Numbered from the stretch's first letter, positions 1 to 8,689 are shown. The stretch is 64,000 nt of DNA from Paractinoplanes toevensis (GCF_018332695.1 NZ_BOQN01000047.1:1-64000); one strand, 5' to 3'. The notes: generated by a model not told the origin, from the letters alone. Numbers and translations: made by a program.

Positions 1-79
1 CCGTCGCTTGGCCCCCGTCGCCGGCCGACCCGTCGGCATCGGCTGCCATCGACAGGTCCTGCTGGGCATTTCCGGTCAT
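1..79 (-). CDS. N-terminus of a divergent gene running off the left edge (partial)
   Basis: An ATG on the minus strand at position 79 opens a frame that stays open to the window edge (26 codons). It is preceded by an AAAAGG Shine-Dalgarno-like stretch about 4 bases upstream. The visible N-terminus (MTGNAQQDLSMAADADG...) is acidic and Gly/Ala/Asp-rich, like a flexible leader. Nothing identifies its function. It would be transcribed divergently from the membrane protein that starts at 194. The call rests only on start, SD and an open frame. Confidence 0.35.
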   Translation of the reverse strand, partial: MTGNAQQDLSMAADADGSAGDGGQAT

Positions 80-193
80 AGCGCCTTTTCTGGGAATTGC
101 CTGCGTGATAGGCAGACGTTTGGAATGCTTCGGCACAGGATCCCGACCGGTTGCCCCCGGGCCGCTCGGCTTGAGCCCACGCGAGGCGGAGCC

Positions 194-859
194 ATGAGCA
201 TCAGCCACCACCGCACGGCCAGCGGCCGACCGTTGCGGGTCGCCCCCGCCTGGGTCGGGGCCGCGGGAACGGCGGACGAGGACCACCTCCTGCCGGTACG
301 CGAAGCGGTGTGGATCTGGTCGGTACGCCGCTACGCCCGCTCGGCGCTCTGGGCGCTGCCGGCCGCCGCGGTCCTAGATGGCTGGCTGACGCTGGGCATC
401 GACACCCCGCCCGGGGAACTGCCGGTGGCGCTGGCCGCCGACTGGCTCTCGGTGATCGCCATGATCGCCCTGGCCGGCTTGCTGGCCGGCACCCGCTCCC
501 GCCGCCCCGCCATCGCCGGCCTGCTGATAGGTCTGGCCGGCGCCATGCTGACCCTTCCCCTGGCGGCCCTCCCGGACGGCATCGCGGCCGACGGCAGCCC
601 TCTTACCGTTGACCAAATGCACTATGCAGCGACGGCGGCCGCAGTTACCGCCGGCGCCGGCTGGCTGCTGCTGGGCTGGTCGGTCTTCCGATCAAAACTG
701 GTCAACCCGGCCGACGGCATCCTGCTGATGCTGGCCGCGTGTGCGATCGGCGCCGGGTCGTACGCCCAGCAGCCCCTGCCGACGGTAGGGGCTCTTCTGT
801 TGCTGGCCGCCGGCACCGGCTTGGCCTGGACGGGCGCCCGCCTGATCCCCCGAGCCTGA
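194..859 (+). CDS. Small polytopic membrane protein, function unknown
   Basis: The frame encodes about 221 residues. I chose ATG 194 because the upstream part of the frame (back to position 8) has no protein-like composition and a GGAG lies just before this ATG. After a soluble stretch of about 45 residues there are roughly six hydrophobic segments (around LWALPAAAVL, WLSVIAMIALAGLLAG, IAGLLIGLAGAML, ATAAAVTAGAGWLLLG, ILLMLAACAIGAG and GALLLLAAGTGLAW), so it is an integral membrane protein. I recognise no catalytic motif or named family. It stands alone, followed by a 222-base gap with a hairpin. Confidence 0.6.
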   Translation: MSISHHRTASGRPLRVAPAWVGAAGTADEDHLLPVREAVWIWSVRRYARSALWALPAAAVLDGWLTLGIDTPPGELPVALAADWLSVIAMIALAGLLAGTRSRRPAIAGLLIGLAGAMLTLPLAALPDGIAADGSPLTVDQMHYAATAAAVTAGAGWLLLGWSVFRSKLVNPADGILLMLAACAIGAGSYAQQPLPTVGALLLLAAGTGLAWTGARLIPRA

Positions 860-923
860 CTACCCACCCGCGCTGCCCACTCGCGCTGCCCGCCCGCGCT
901 GCCGGGCTCGGCTTGGGCGATCT

Positions 924-960
924 TGTCGACTTCCGGTTCGGAGCGAGCAGGAAGTCGACA
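924..960. terminator. Stem-loop between the membrane protein and the reductase gene
   Basis: Perfect 11-bp arms TGTCGACTTCC (924-934) and GGAAGTCGACA (950-960) enclose a 15-base loop, followed by GGTTTT. It lies 65 bases after the membrane-protein stop. It could end that transcript, or be a regulator site for the downstream gene; the SalI-like core palindrome occurs in both arms. Confidence 0.45.
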
Positions 961-1081
961 GGTTTTGGGGCGGACTCGCGAGCAGTGGGAAACGCGGGCG
1001 GAAACTGTCACACGCGGGTGGCATGCTCCCATGAGGTGGCCCGCCGACCGGCGGGCGGCGGGCGGCGGGAAGGAGCAGGTC

Positions 1082-1669
1082 ATGGCCAAGGTGATCGCCG
1101 ACATCACGGTGTCGCTGGATGGGTTCGTCACCGGCCCGGGCGCGGGCCTGGAGCGCGGGCTCGGGGTCGGCGGCGACGCGCTGCACACCTGGGCACTTGA
1201 GCCCGACGCGATCGACCAGGCGGTGCTCGAGGAGTCCGTCGGGGCGACCGGCGTGGTCATCATGGGACGCCGGCTGTTCGACATCATCGACGCGCCGTCC
1301 GGGTGGAACGATGAGATGGGCTACGGCGCCGGCCTGGCCGCCGAGCCACCGGTGCTGGTGGTGACCCGCAACCCACCCGACGAGGTGCGGCTCGCCGACC
1401 GGATGACCTTCGTGGTCGACGGCATCGCGAGCGCGGTCGCCAAGGGCATCGCCATGGCCGAGGACCGCAACGTCGTAATCATGGGCGGCGGCGAGACGAT
1501 CCGCCGAGCCATCGAGGCCGACGTGGTCGACGAGCTGCGCCTGCACGTCGCGCCACTGCTGCTGGGCGCAGGCACACCGCTCTTCACCGACGCCACCCCA
1601 CGCACGCTGCGGCAGATCCACGTGCAGGCCTCCGGCCACGCCACCCACCTGACCTACCGCCTCAACTGA
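1082..1669 (+). CDS. Dihydrofolate reductase / RibD C-terminal-like family oxidoreductase
   Basis: The product (195 residues) starts MAKVIADITVSLDGFVTGPG, the typical first strand and helix of the RibD C-terminal/DHFR-like fold. It carries the nucleotide-binding stretch VVIMGRRLFD near residue 60 and the late VVIMGGGETIRRAIEADVVDEL segment near residue 135. These proteins are stand-alone NADPH-dependent reductases, often of unknown substrate. ATG 1082 follows an AAGGAG site at good spacing; the frame is open further upstream to 923 but that part has no homology-like character. It is a single gene with no obvious partner. Confidence 0.8.
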   Translation: MAKVIADITVSLDGFVTGPGAGLERGLGVGGDALHTWALEPDAIDQAVLEESVGATGVVIMGRRLFDIIDAPSGWNDEMGYGAGLAAEPPVLVVTRNPPDEVRLADRMTFVVDGIASAVAKGIAMAEDRNVVIMGGGETIRRAIEADVVDELRLHVAPLLLGAGTPLFTDATPRTLRQIHVQASGHATHLTYRLN

Positions 1670-1721
1670 GCGACCCTCCAGCGCCGCGCCGGGATTGGAG
1701 GTTGGCGTGCGGGTGGGGCCG

Positions 1722-2753
1722 TCAGGCGGAGGCTCGCCAGACTATGGGGGACGGGAGCAGTAGGCCCTGCTCGGGGATCTGCTCGCCGCCCAGTTGGCGT
1801 AGGACCATGTCGGCCGCGTGGGCGCCGATGTCGTCGGCCGGCTGGTGGACGGTGGAGAGGTTCGGGCGGGTTCGGGTGGCCCAGGAGCTGTCGTCGAAGC
1901 CGACCACGCCTACGTCGCCGGGGACGCTTCGGCCGGCCTCGCGCAGCGCCTCTATCGCGCCGGCGGCCACCGCGTCCGACGCTGCGAAGACGCCGTCGAT
2001 GTCGGGGTCGCGCTCCAGGAGCGTACGCATTCCTTTGGCGCCGCAGGCGAAGTCGTAGAGCGGGACCTCGGCCACCAAGGTCTCGTCGAACAGCGGGCCG
2101 AGGGCCCGCCGGAAGCCGGTCAGGCGGTCGGCGCCGGAGTCGCGGTCCACCGCGGCGGCGATCATGCCGACACGGTGACGGCCGGTGGCCAGCAGGCGGC
2201 GGGTGATCTCCTCGGCCGAGGCCAGGTTGTCTATGCCGACGTAGGGGATGTCGGGGTGCAGGTCGCGTGGGTGGCCGACGAAGGCGGACGGCAGGTTGAG
2301 GCCGCCCACCACCTGGATGATCGGGTCGTGGCTGCGGGCCGAGACGATGATCGCGCCGTCTACGAAGCCGCCGCTCAGGTAGCGGGTGATGCGGGCCGTG
2401 TCGCGTTCGGAGTCGACCACCAGGTTGACCATCTGGTAGTCGGCGGCGGACAGCGTCGAGTTGGCGCCCAGCATGATGCCACCGATGTTGGGGTCCTCGA
2501 GGAACAGTGAGTGCGGCTCCAGCACGATGAAGCCGATGGCCTGGGAACGCTGCATGACCAGGTTGCGCGCCGCCGTGTTCGGCACGTAGCCGACCTCACG
2601 GATGGCGCGCTCGATGGCGGTGCGGGCCGTCGCCGACACGTAGCCGCCGTTGAGCACACGGCTCACCGTGCCCCGGGAAACCCCGGCGGCGGCGGCGATG
2701 TCGTGCACGGTGGCCCTTTTGCCGGGCTTGTTCGGCACTCCTGGCGAACTCAC
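1722..2753 (-). CDS. LacI-family transcriptional repressor of the GH42 operon
   Basis: The product has 343 residues with a GTG start. The N-terminal LacI helix-turn-helix spans about residues 14-37 (VHDIAAAAGVSRGTVSRVLN), followed by the hinge helix and a periplasmic-binding-protein-like effector domain (from IGFIVLEPHS to the end). The effector domain ends in the usual LLLPSPIVWRAS strand. The gene is divergent from the beta-galactosidase operon, and two LacI-type palindromes lie in the shared 131-base gap, so it most likely represses that operon and perhaps itself. The inducer is probably a galactoside, inferred from the neighbouring enzyme. Confidence 0.88.
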   Translation of the reverse strand: MSSPGVPNKPGKRATVHDIAAAAGVSRGTVSRVLNGGYVSATARTAIERAIREVGYVPNTAARNLVMQRSQAIGFIVLEPHSLFLEDPNIGGIMLGANSTLSAADYQMVNLVVDSERDTARITRYLSGGFVDGAIIVSARSHDPIIQVVGGLNLPSAFVGHPRDLHPDIPYVGIDNLASAEEITRRLLATGRHRVGMIAAAVDRDSGADRLTGFRRALGPLFDETLVAEVPLYDFACGAKGMRTLLERDPDIDGVFAASDAVAAGAIEALREAGRSVPGDVGVVGFDDSSWATRTRPNLSTVHQPADDIGAHAADMVLRQLGGEQIPEQGLLLPSPIVWRASA

Positions 2754-2777
2754 GTGCTGACTTTATCTTTTTCGGTC

Positions 2778-2806
2778 TTGACGCTGGTCACAGGCAATCC
2801 TACTGT
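2778..2806 (+). promoter_or_regulatory. Predicted promoter of the beta-galactosidase operon
   Basis: TTGACG (2778-2783) and TACTGT (2801-2806) are separated by 17 bases, a good sigma-70-type arrangement. The -10 hexamer is overlapped by the first LacI-type operator, as expected for a repressed promoter. The transcript would start near 2813. Confidence 0.55.
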
Positions 2807-2821
2807 GTGCACGTTCACACA
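2804..2821. promoter_or_regulatory. LacI-type operator O1
   Basis: TGTGTGCACGTTCACACA is an inverted repeat with only one mismatched pair and a central CG, the hallmark of LacI/GalR operators. It covers the end of the predicted -10 and the start site of the beta-galactosidase operon. Confidence 0.65.
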
Positions 2822-2852
2822 TCTGACCTGCGGAATTTTCCGGCCGGAAATG

Positions 2853-2866
2853 TGTGCACGTGCACA
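2853..2866. promoter_or_regulatory. LacI-type operator O2
   Basis: TGTGCACGTGCACA is a perfect 14-base palindrome sharing the TGTGCACGT core with O1. Its centre is 47 bases downstream of the O1 centre, between the promoter and the ribosome binding site (AAGGAG near 2870). Two dimers could bind on nearly the same helical face. Confidence 0.6.
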
Positions 2867-2884
2867 GGCAAAGGAGAGACGCCC

Positions 2885-4849
2885 GTGATCACTCTGGGCT
2901 GCGATTACAACCCGGAGCAGTGGCCGGCCGAGGTGTGGGCCGAGGACGTCGCTTTGATGCGTGCCGCCGGAATCAATCTGGTGGCCATCAATATCTTCGG
3001 GTGGTCGGACCTCGAGCCGCGCGCCGGTGAGTACGACTTCAAGCAGCTCGACCGGATCGTCGAACTGCTGCACCAGAACGGCATCCGGATCAACCTGGGT
3101 ACCGCGACCGCGTCCCCGCCGCCGTGGCTGGCCAGCCGGCACCCGGAGATCCTGCCGATGGCGGCCGACGGCACCCGGCGCTATCCGGGTGGCCGGCAGG
3201 CCTGGTGCCCGAGCTCGCCGGTCTTCCGCGAGCGGGCCTTCGCCCTGGTCGAGCAGGTCGCCCAGCGGTACGGCGACCACCCGGCCATCGCGCTCTGGCA
3301 CGTCTCGAACGAACTCGGCTGTCACAACGCGCTCTGCTACTGCGACGCCAGCGCCGAGCGTTTCCGCGAGTGGCTCACCGACCGCTACCGGACGGTCGAG
3401 GCCCTCAACACCGCGTGGGGCACGTCCTTCTGGAGCCAGCGGTACGGCGCGTGGGACGAGGTGCTGCCGCCGCGGGCCGCGCTGTCGTTGCGCAACCCGG
3501 CCCAGATGCTCGACTTCCAGCGGTTCTCCTCGGACGAGCTGCTCGGTTACTACGAGGCCGAGGCCGCGATCCTCCGCCGCCATTCGGCGGTAAGAGTCAC
3601 CACGAACTTCATGGTCACCGCGCACATCCGCAACATGGACTACTGGCGCTGGGCGCCGCGGATGGACGTCATCGCCAACGACCACTACCTCGACCACCGC
3701 CTCGGCCACCCGGCCGCCGAGCTGAGCTTCGCCGCCGACCTGACCCGCGGCCTGGCCGGCGGCAAGCCGTGGATGCTGATGGAGCAGTCCACCGGCGCGG
3801 TCAACTGGCAGCCGGTCAACCTGAGCAAGGCGCCCGGCGAGATGCTCCGCAACACGCTCACCCACGTGGCCCGGGGCGCCGACTCGATCTGCTTCTTCCA
3901 GTGGCGCGCCTCGGCCCAGGGCAGCGAGAAGTTCCACTCGGCGATGCTGCCGCACGCGGGCACCGAGACCGAGCAGTGGCGCGAGGTCCTCGACCTGTCG
4001 TATTCGCTGCGCCGGCTGGCCGAGGTGGCCGGTTCCACCGTCGAGACCGACACCGCGGTGATGTTCAGCTGGGAGTCGTGGTGGGCGGTCGAGCAGGAGG
4101 GCCGACCGTCGTCCGCGGTGAACTACCTGGAGCAGGTGCACGCGGCGTACCGGGGGCTGCGGGAACTGAGTGTGACGGCCGACGTGATCAGCCCGGACGG
4201 TGACCTGAGCAAGTACCGCTTTGTGGTCATCCCCTGCCTCTACCTGGTCACCGACGAGCAGGCCGCGGCCGTGCAGAGCTTCGTCGACAACGGCGGCCAC
4301 GTCCTGGTCACCTTCTTCAGCGGCATCGCCGACGGCGACGACCGGGTCCGGCTCGGCGGCTACCCGGGCGCCTTCCGCGACCTGCTGGGCGTGAGCGTCG
4401 AGGAGTTCGCGCCGCTCGGCCCGGACACCACGGTCATTCTCGACAACGGCGGCGAGGCCGGCCTCTGGGCGGAACGGCTGCGCGCCACCACCGCCGAGGT
4501 CAAGGCCCGTTACGTCGACGGCCCGCTGCCCGGCGTGCCGGCCATCACCCGCAACGGGAACGCCTGGTACGTGGCGACCGCGCTGGACCGACCGGCGATG
4601 CGCGCGGTGCTGCGCGAGGCGGTGGAAAGCGCCGGCGTCCGGAGCAGCGGCCCGGAGAACGACGGGTCCATCGAGGTGGTGCGAAGAAAGACCACCAGCC
4701 AGACGTACGCCTTCGTGATCAACCACGGGGCGCGCGAGATCGAGTACGCGGTCGCCGGGTGCGACCTGATCAGCGGAGAACACGTGCGCGGCCGGCTGCG
4801 GGTGCCGCCCGGAGGCGTACGCGTCGTCCGTGAGGAGGTCCAGCCGTGA
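2885..4849 (+). CDS. Beta-galactosidase, glycoside hydrolase family 42
   Basis: The product (654 residues) hydrolyses terminal beta-galactosides. It opens ITLGCDYNPEQWP, typical of GH42. The acid/base Glu is E143 in HVSNELGCH and the nucleophile is E300 in WMLMEQSTG. The Cys residues after E143 (CHNALCYC) match the GH42 zinc site. The C-terminal half has the trimerisation (GATase-like) and beta-sandwich domains. GTG 2885 has an AAGGAG site; the frame is open back to 2807, but that would run through operator O2. No signal peptide is visible, so it is likely cytosolic. It overlaps the first permease gene by 4 bases (GTGA). Confidence 0.92.
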   Translation: MITLGCDYNPEQWPAEVWAEDVALMRAAGINLVAINIFGWSDLEPRAGEYDFKQLDRIVELLHQNGIRINLGTATASPPPWLASRHPEILPMAADGTRRYPGGRQAWCPSSPVFRERAFALVEQVAQRYGDHPAIALWHVSNELGCHNALCYCDASAERFREWLTDRYRTVEALNTAWGTSFWSQRYGAWDEVLPPRAALSLRNPAQMLDFQRFSSDELLGYYEAEAAILRRHSAVRVTTNFMVTAHIRNMDYWRWAPRMDVIANDHYLDHRLGHPAAELSFAADLTRGLAGGKPWMLMEQSTGAVNWQPVNLSKAPGEMLRNTLTHVARGADSICFFQWRASAQGSEKFHSAMLPHAGTETEQWREVLDLSYSLRRLAEVAGSTVETDTAVMFSWESWWAVEQEGRPSSAVNYLEQVHAAYRGLRELSVTADVISPDGDLSKYRFVVIPCLYLVTDEQAAAVQSFVDNGGHVLVTFFSGIADGDDRVRLGGYPGAFRDLLGVSVEEFAPLGPDTTVILDNGGEAGLWAERLRATTAEVKARYVDGPLPGVPAITRNGNAWYVATALDRPAMRAVLREAVESAGVRSSGPENDGSIEVVRRKTTSQTYAFVINHGAREIEYAVAGCDLISGEHVRGRLRVPPGGVRVVREEVQP

Positions 4850-5709
4850 AGCGCCATGCCAGCGCGATTCTCTTCTTCGTCACGCCGTTCGGCGTGCTGT
4901 TCGCGCTCTTCTATCTGATTCCCATCCTGTACGCCGTGTGGCAGTCGCTCTACACGGTGAAGCGCACCGGAACCTTCGGACCGGCCACCGACGTCTTCGG
5001 CGGTCTCGTGCAGTACCGCGAGGTCTTCACGAACGGACCGTTCTGGCAGTCCATCGAGCGGGTGTTCCTGTTCGGCATCGTGCAGGTGCCGGTGATGCTG
5101 GGCGTGGCGCTGTTCCTTGCCCTGCTGCTCGACTCCGGCCTGGTGAAGGGCAAGGGTTTCTTCCGGCTCGCGTTCTTCCTGCCCTACGCGGTGCCGGGGG
5201 TGGTCGCCGCGATCATGTGGGGCTACCTGTACTCGCCGAACCTGTCGCCGTTCACCGCGGTGACGGCGAGCGCCGACCTGCTGTCCCCGAGCTTCGTGCT
5301 CTGGGCCATGGCGAACGTCGTGACCTGGGTCTACATCGGCTACAACATGCTGATCATCTATTCGGCGCTGCTCGCCGTGCCGACCGAGATCTACGAGGCC
5401 GCGAAGATCGACGGCGCCGGGGTCTTCCGTACGGCGTGGTCCATCAAGATCCCGATGGTGTTGCCGGCGATCGTGCTGACCACGGTGTTCTCCATCATCG
5501 GCACGCTCCAGCTGCTGGCCGAGCCGCAGGTCTTCCGCAGTTTCAGCTCCGCGGTGTCCAGCACGTACACCCCGAACCTGACCGTGCTGTCCACCTCGGC
5601 CGTGCCGAACTTCCACCTGGCCGCTGCGTTCTCGGTGGTCCTGGCGCTGGCCACATTCATCCTCTCGTTCGCGTTCCTCAAGGTCACCCAGCGCAAGGGA
5701 GTGCAGTGA
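4846..5709 (+). CDS. Sugar ABC transporter permease (MalF type)
   Basis: The product (287 residues) is a six-helix inner-membrane permease of the carbohydrate CUT1 class. It has an N-terminal hydrophobic helix (ILFFVTPFGVLFALFYL). The permease signature contacting the ATPase is EIYEAAKIDGAGVFRTAWSI (about residues 182-201). GTG 4846 overlaps the beta-galactosidase stop and has a GGAGG site, so translation is coupled. The next gene encodes the partner permease. No ATPase gene is present in the operon, so a shared MsiK-like ATPase is inferred. Confidence 0.9.
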   Translation: MKRHASAILFFVTPFGVLFALFYLIPILYAVWQSLYTVKRTGTFGPATDVFGGLVQYREVFTNGPFWQSIERVFLFGIVQVPVMLGVALFLALLLDSGLVKGKGFFRLAFFLPYAVPGVVAAIMWGYLYSPNLSPFTAVTASADLLSPSFVLWAMANVVTWVYIGYNMLIIYSALLAVPTEIYEAAKIDGAGVFRTAWSIKIPMVLPAIVLTTVFSIIGTLQLLAEPQVFRSFSSAVSSTYTPNLTVLSTSAVPNFHLAAAFSVVLALATFILSFAFLKVTQRKGVQ

Positions 5710-6548
5710 TGGCTGCCTTCAAGCTGCCGAAGTACGCCGCCATGCTCGTGATGGCCGTCTTCACGCTCTACTTCCTGACCCCGCTGTGGTGGCTGTTCGT
5801 CGCCTCCGGAAAGAAGGACGGGCAGGTCACCGAGGGAAGCCCGCTGTTGCCGGACCACTTCGCGCTCGGTGCGAACCTGGCCGACCTGTTCCACTACAAC
5901 GACGGGATCTTCCTGCGCTGGATGGCGAACTCGATCGGCTACACGGTCGGGGCGGCGCTGCTCGGCACCCTGCTGGCCGGCATGTGCGGCTACGCCCTCG
6001 CCAAGTACGTCTTCCGCGGCCGGGAGCTGATCTTCAACATCGTGCTCGGCGGTGTGCTGGTGCCGGCCACCGCGCTGGCCCTGCCGCTGTTCCTGATGTT
6101 CAGCAAGGTCGAGCTGGCGAACACCTTCTGGTCGGTCTTCCTGCCCAGCCTGGTGAATCCGTTCGGCGTGTACCTCGGCCGGATCTACGCCGCGGCCAGC
6201 GTCCCGGATGAACTGCTGGAAGCGGCCCGGATCGACGGTTCCGGCGAGGTGCGCACGTTCTTCACGCTGTCCACGCGGCTCATGGCGCCCGCTTTCGTGA
6301 CGATTTTCCTGTTCCATTTCGTCGCGGTGTGGAACAACTTCATGCTGCCGCTGATCATGCTCGGCAATGAGCGGTTGTTCCCGGTCACCCTCGGTCTCTA
6401 TTCCTGGAACACCCAGGTCAACCAGCATCCGGAGCTGCGCGCCCTGGTTCTCGTCGGAGCGTTTGTGTCGCTCGTTCCGATGGTTATCGCATTTCTCTCA
6501 CTACAGCGCTTCTGGCGCAGCGGCCTCGGGGCCGGATCCATCAAGTAA
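5709..6548 (+). CDS. Sugar ABC transporter permease (MalG type)
   Basis: The product (279 residues) is the second CUT1 permease of the beta-galactoside importer. It has hydrophobic helices from MLVMAVFTLYFLTPLWWLF onward and the EAA signature ELLEAARIDGSGEVRTFFTL near residues 167-186. ATG 5709 overlaps the previous stop codon by one base (TGATG). It would form a heterodimer with the upstream permease. The substrate, probably a galacto-oligosaccharide, is inferred from the GH42 gene at the head of the operon. Confidence 0.9.
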   Translation: MAAFKLPKYAAMLVMAVFTLYFLTPLWWLFVASGKKDGQVTEGSPLLPDHFALGANLADLFHYNDGIFLRWMANSIGYTVGAALLGTLLAGMCGYALAKYVFRGRELIFNIVLGGVLVPATALALPLFLMFSKVELANTFWSVFLPSLVNPFGVYLGRIYAAASVPDELLEAARIDGSGEVRTFFTLSTRLMAPAFVTIFLFHFVAVWNNFMLPLIMLGNERLFPVTLGLYSWNTQVNQHPELRALVLVGAFVSLVPMVIAFLSLQRFWRSGLGAGSIK

Positions 6549-6574
6549 AAGGCAAAAAAGTCCCAGGAGGGAAA

Positions 6575-7906
6575 ATGCGCCTTCGCGCTCGCTCCATCGC
6601 GATTCTGCTTCTGTCCACCCTTTCGATCACCGCCTGTTCGTCCGGCGGTGACGACGATGCCGCCACCACCGCCGGCGCGGCGTCCTGCGCGCCGTCCAGC
6701 GGCCCGGTCACGCTGACCTACACGACCTGGATCCCGAACATCGAGAAGGTCGTCGACGTCTGGAACAAGGCGAACCCCGACATCCAGGTGAAGGTGCAGA
6801 CCGGTCCGAACGGCAACGGCGGCACGTACGCGAACTTCTTCAACCAGCTCAAGGCCGGTAACGCGCCCGACCTCGGCCACATCGAGTACGACGCGCTGCC
6901 CAGCTTCCGCGTCCAGGACGGCCTGACCGACCTCGGCAGCTGCGACATCGTCGCGAGCGCGCAGAGCAAGTTCATCGACTGGACCTGGAACCAGGTCAGC
7001 TTCGGCGAGCAGGGCCACGTGTACGGCATCCCGCAGGACGCCGGCCCGATGGCGCTGTTCTACCGCAAGGACCTGTTCGAGAAGAACAACATCCCGGTCC
7101 CGACGACCTGGGAGGAGTACGCGGCGGCGGCCGCGAAGGTGAAGGCCGCGGGCGGTTACATCACCAACTTCTCGCAGAGCGACATCAACCAGTTCGCCGG
7201 CCTGGCCTGGCAGGCGGGCGCCCACTGGTTCGGCAACGACGGCACCAACTGGACCGTCAGCATGACCGACGACGCCACCAAGAAGGTCGCCGATTACTGG
7301 CAGGGACTGATCGACAAGAAGCTGGTCTCCTCGGTGCCGCCGTGGACCCCGGAGTGGGACAACGCCTACAACTCGAGCAGCGCGTGGACCTGGGTCTCCG
7401 CCGTGTGGGGCGCCAACTCGATCGCCAGCGGTGCGCCGAAGACCTCCGGCAAGTGGGCGGTCGCCCCGATGCCGCAGTGGAGCGCGGGCGAGAAGGTCGC
7501 CGGTAACTGGGGTGGCTCGTCCACCGCGGTCTTCAAGACCTCGAAGCACCCGTACGAGGCGGCGAAGTTCGCGCTCTGGCTCAACACCTCCACCGAGGCG
7601 CTCACCCTGCTGAACAAGGAGGCCAACCTGTACCCGGCCACCAAGGAGGGCGCGTCGCTGCCGGCGCTGAAGGAGGGCGTCGAGTTCTACGGCGGCCAGC
7701 CGATCTACGACGTCTTCGCGGAGGCCTCCACCCAGGTCAAGGCCGACTTCACCTGGGGTCCGACGATGACCCAGACGTACGCGGACGCCTCCGACGGCTT
7801 CAAGAAGGCGGTCACCGGCCAGAGCACGCTCACGCAGGCCCTGACCGACGCCCAGGCGAAGACCGTTTCGACGCTGAAGTCGCAGTCGATCCCGGTCAAG
7901 GAATAG
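6575..7906 (+). CDS. Sugar ABC transporter substrate-binding lipoprotein
   Basis: The product (443 residues) starts with a lipoprotein signal (RARSIAILLLSTLSITAC), where the Cys at about residue 21 would be lipidated. A Ser/Asp/Ala-rich linker and a bilobed extracellular solute-binding family 1 domain follow, with the usual VTLTYTTWIPN first strand and late EAAKFALWLNT segment. It has an AGGAGG site. It is the last gene of the GH42 operon, placed after the permeases rather than before them, and is followed by a strong terminator. Confidence 0.9.
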   Translation: MRLRARSIAILLLSTLSITACSSGGDDDAATTAGAASCAPSSGPVTLTYTTWIPNIEKVVDVWNKANPDIQVKVQTGPNGNGGTYANFFNQLKAGNAPDLGHIEYDALPSFRVQDGLTDLGSCDIVASAQSKFIDWTWNQVSFGEQGHVYGIPQDAGPMALFYRKDLFEKNNIPVPTTWEEYAAAAAKVKAAGGYITNFSQSDINQFAGLAWQAGAHWFGNDGTNWTVSMTDDATKKVADYWQGLIDKKLVSSVPPWTPEWDNAYNSSSAWTWVSAVWGANSIASGAPKTSGKWAVAPMPQWSAGEKVAGNWGGSSTAVFKTSKHPYEAAKFALWLNTSTEALTLLNKEANLYPATKEGASLPALKEGVEFYGGQPIYDVFAEASTQVKADFTWGPTMTQTYADASDGFKKAVTGQSTLTQALTDAQAKTVSTLKSQSIPVKE

Positions 7907-7913
7907 GTACGAC

Positions 7914-7937
7914 GGCCGGCCCGTCCGCGGGCCGGCC
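7914..7937 (+). terminator. Terminator of the GH42 operon
   Basis: Perfect 10-bp arms GGCCGGCCCG (7914-7923) and CGGGCCGGCC (7928-7937) enclose a TCCG tetraloop, 7 bases after the binding-protein stop. There is no U-tract, as is common for terminators in high-GC actinomycetes. Confidence 0.7.
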
Positions 7938-8074
7938 CACATCCCGATACGTCTGGGCGGCCGGATCGTTGTCCCGGTGTGGCGTGTTTCCGGCGCCGTC
8001 AGGACGGTCCGTGTACGGCTGCGAGGATGGGATCCGGCTGTGACCTACCAGGGAGTCTCCGGGGCCGCGCTCGT

Positions 8075-8689
8075 TCATCCGCAGGCCGACCCGTTGACCG
8101 TGCAGCCCTCCGGTCCGGCCGAGCCGGAAAGCTGGAAGTGAAACCGCAGCGAGCCGGTGGACCCGGCGGCCAGCGGGACCGAGGACGTCCAGGTGTAGGA
8201 CGTGCCGCGCTGGACGAGGGTGGGCTGGGGGAGCGACTCGAGCCAGGACGTGACGAGGGTGCCCGGGTAACGGAGGCTGACCGTCCAGGACCGTCCGGCG
8301 CCGGTGTCGTTGCGGATCAGCACCTCGCCGATGAAGGAGTCGGGGTAGGAGTTGAGGACCCGGTAGGTGCCGGTGACGCCGGGCGGGGCGGTGGTCGGCT
8401 GCGGGTCGGCCGTGGGGTCACCGGGCGGCACCGTTTTGGAGGCCTTCTCGACGTCGGCGCTCCGAGCGGGGCTGTCGGTGGGGGTGCTGGGCAGGAGGCT
8501 GACCGGGATCTGCGGCCCGGAGGTGACACCCGGGAGAGTGAAGGCGGGCTCGGGTGGGGGCAGGCTGCTCGGCTCGGACCGCCCCGGAACGCTGCGCAGG
8601 ATGAGGACCGACATGATCCCGATTACTGACAGAGCGACTATCCACGGCAAAAAACCTTTATTGCCCGATTTTTCGGCCAAGTTATTCAC
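8075..8689 (-). CDS. Membrane-anchored protein with a CBM2-like C-terminal domain
   Basis: The product (204 residues) has one transmembrane helix near residues 13-31 (FLPWIVALSVIGIMSVLI), then a Ser/Pro/Thr-rich linker. The C-terminal beta-rich domain of about 95 residues ends in CTVNGSACG. Its pattern of GTYRVLNSYPDSFIGEVLIRN, a conserved SWTVSLRYPG strand and two Cys near the end resembles family 2 carbohydrate-binding modules. The expected role is surface display of a carbohydrate-binding domain without a catalytic partner. The CBM2 assignment is by eye and needs a profile search. It is a monocistronic gene. Confidence 0.6.
   Translation of the reverse strand: MNNLAEKSGNKGFLPWIVALSVIGIMSVLILRSVPGRSEPSSLPPPEPAFTLPGVTSGPQIPVSLLPSTPTDSPARSADVEKASKTVPPGDPTADPQPTTAPPGVTGTYRVLNSYPDSFIGEVLIRNDTGAGRSWTVSLRYPGTLVTSWLESLPQPTLVQRGTSYTWTSSVPLAAGSTGSLRFHFQLSGSAGPEGCTVNGSACG

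Noticed and set aside
2830-2849. CGGAATTTTCCGGCCGGAAA as a third operator
   Set aside because: It is a partial palindrome around TTCCGG but lacks the TGTG...CACA half-sites shared by O1 and O2; it may simply be spacer.
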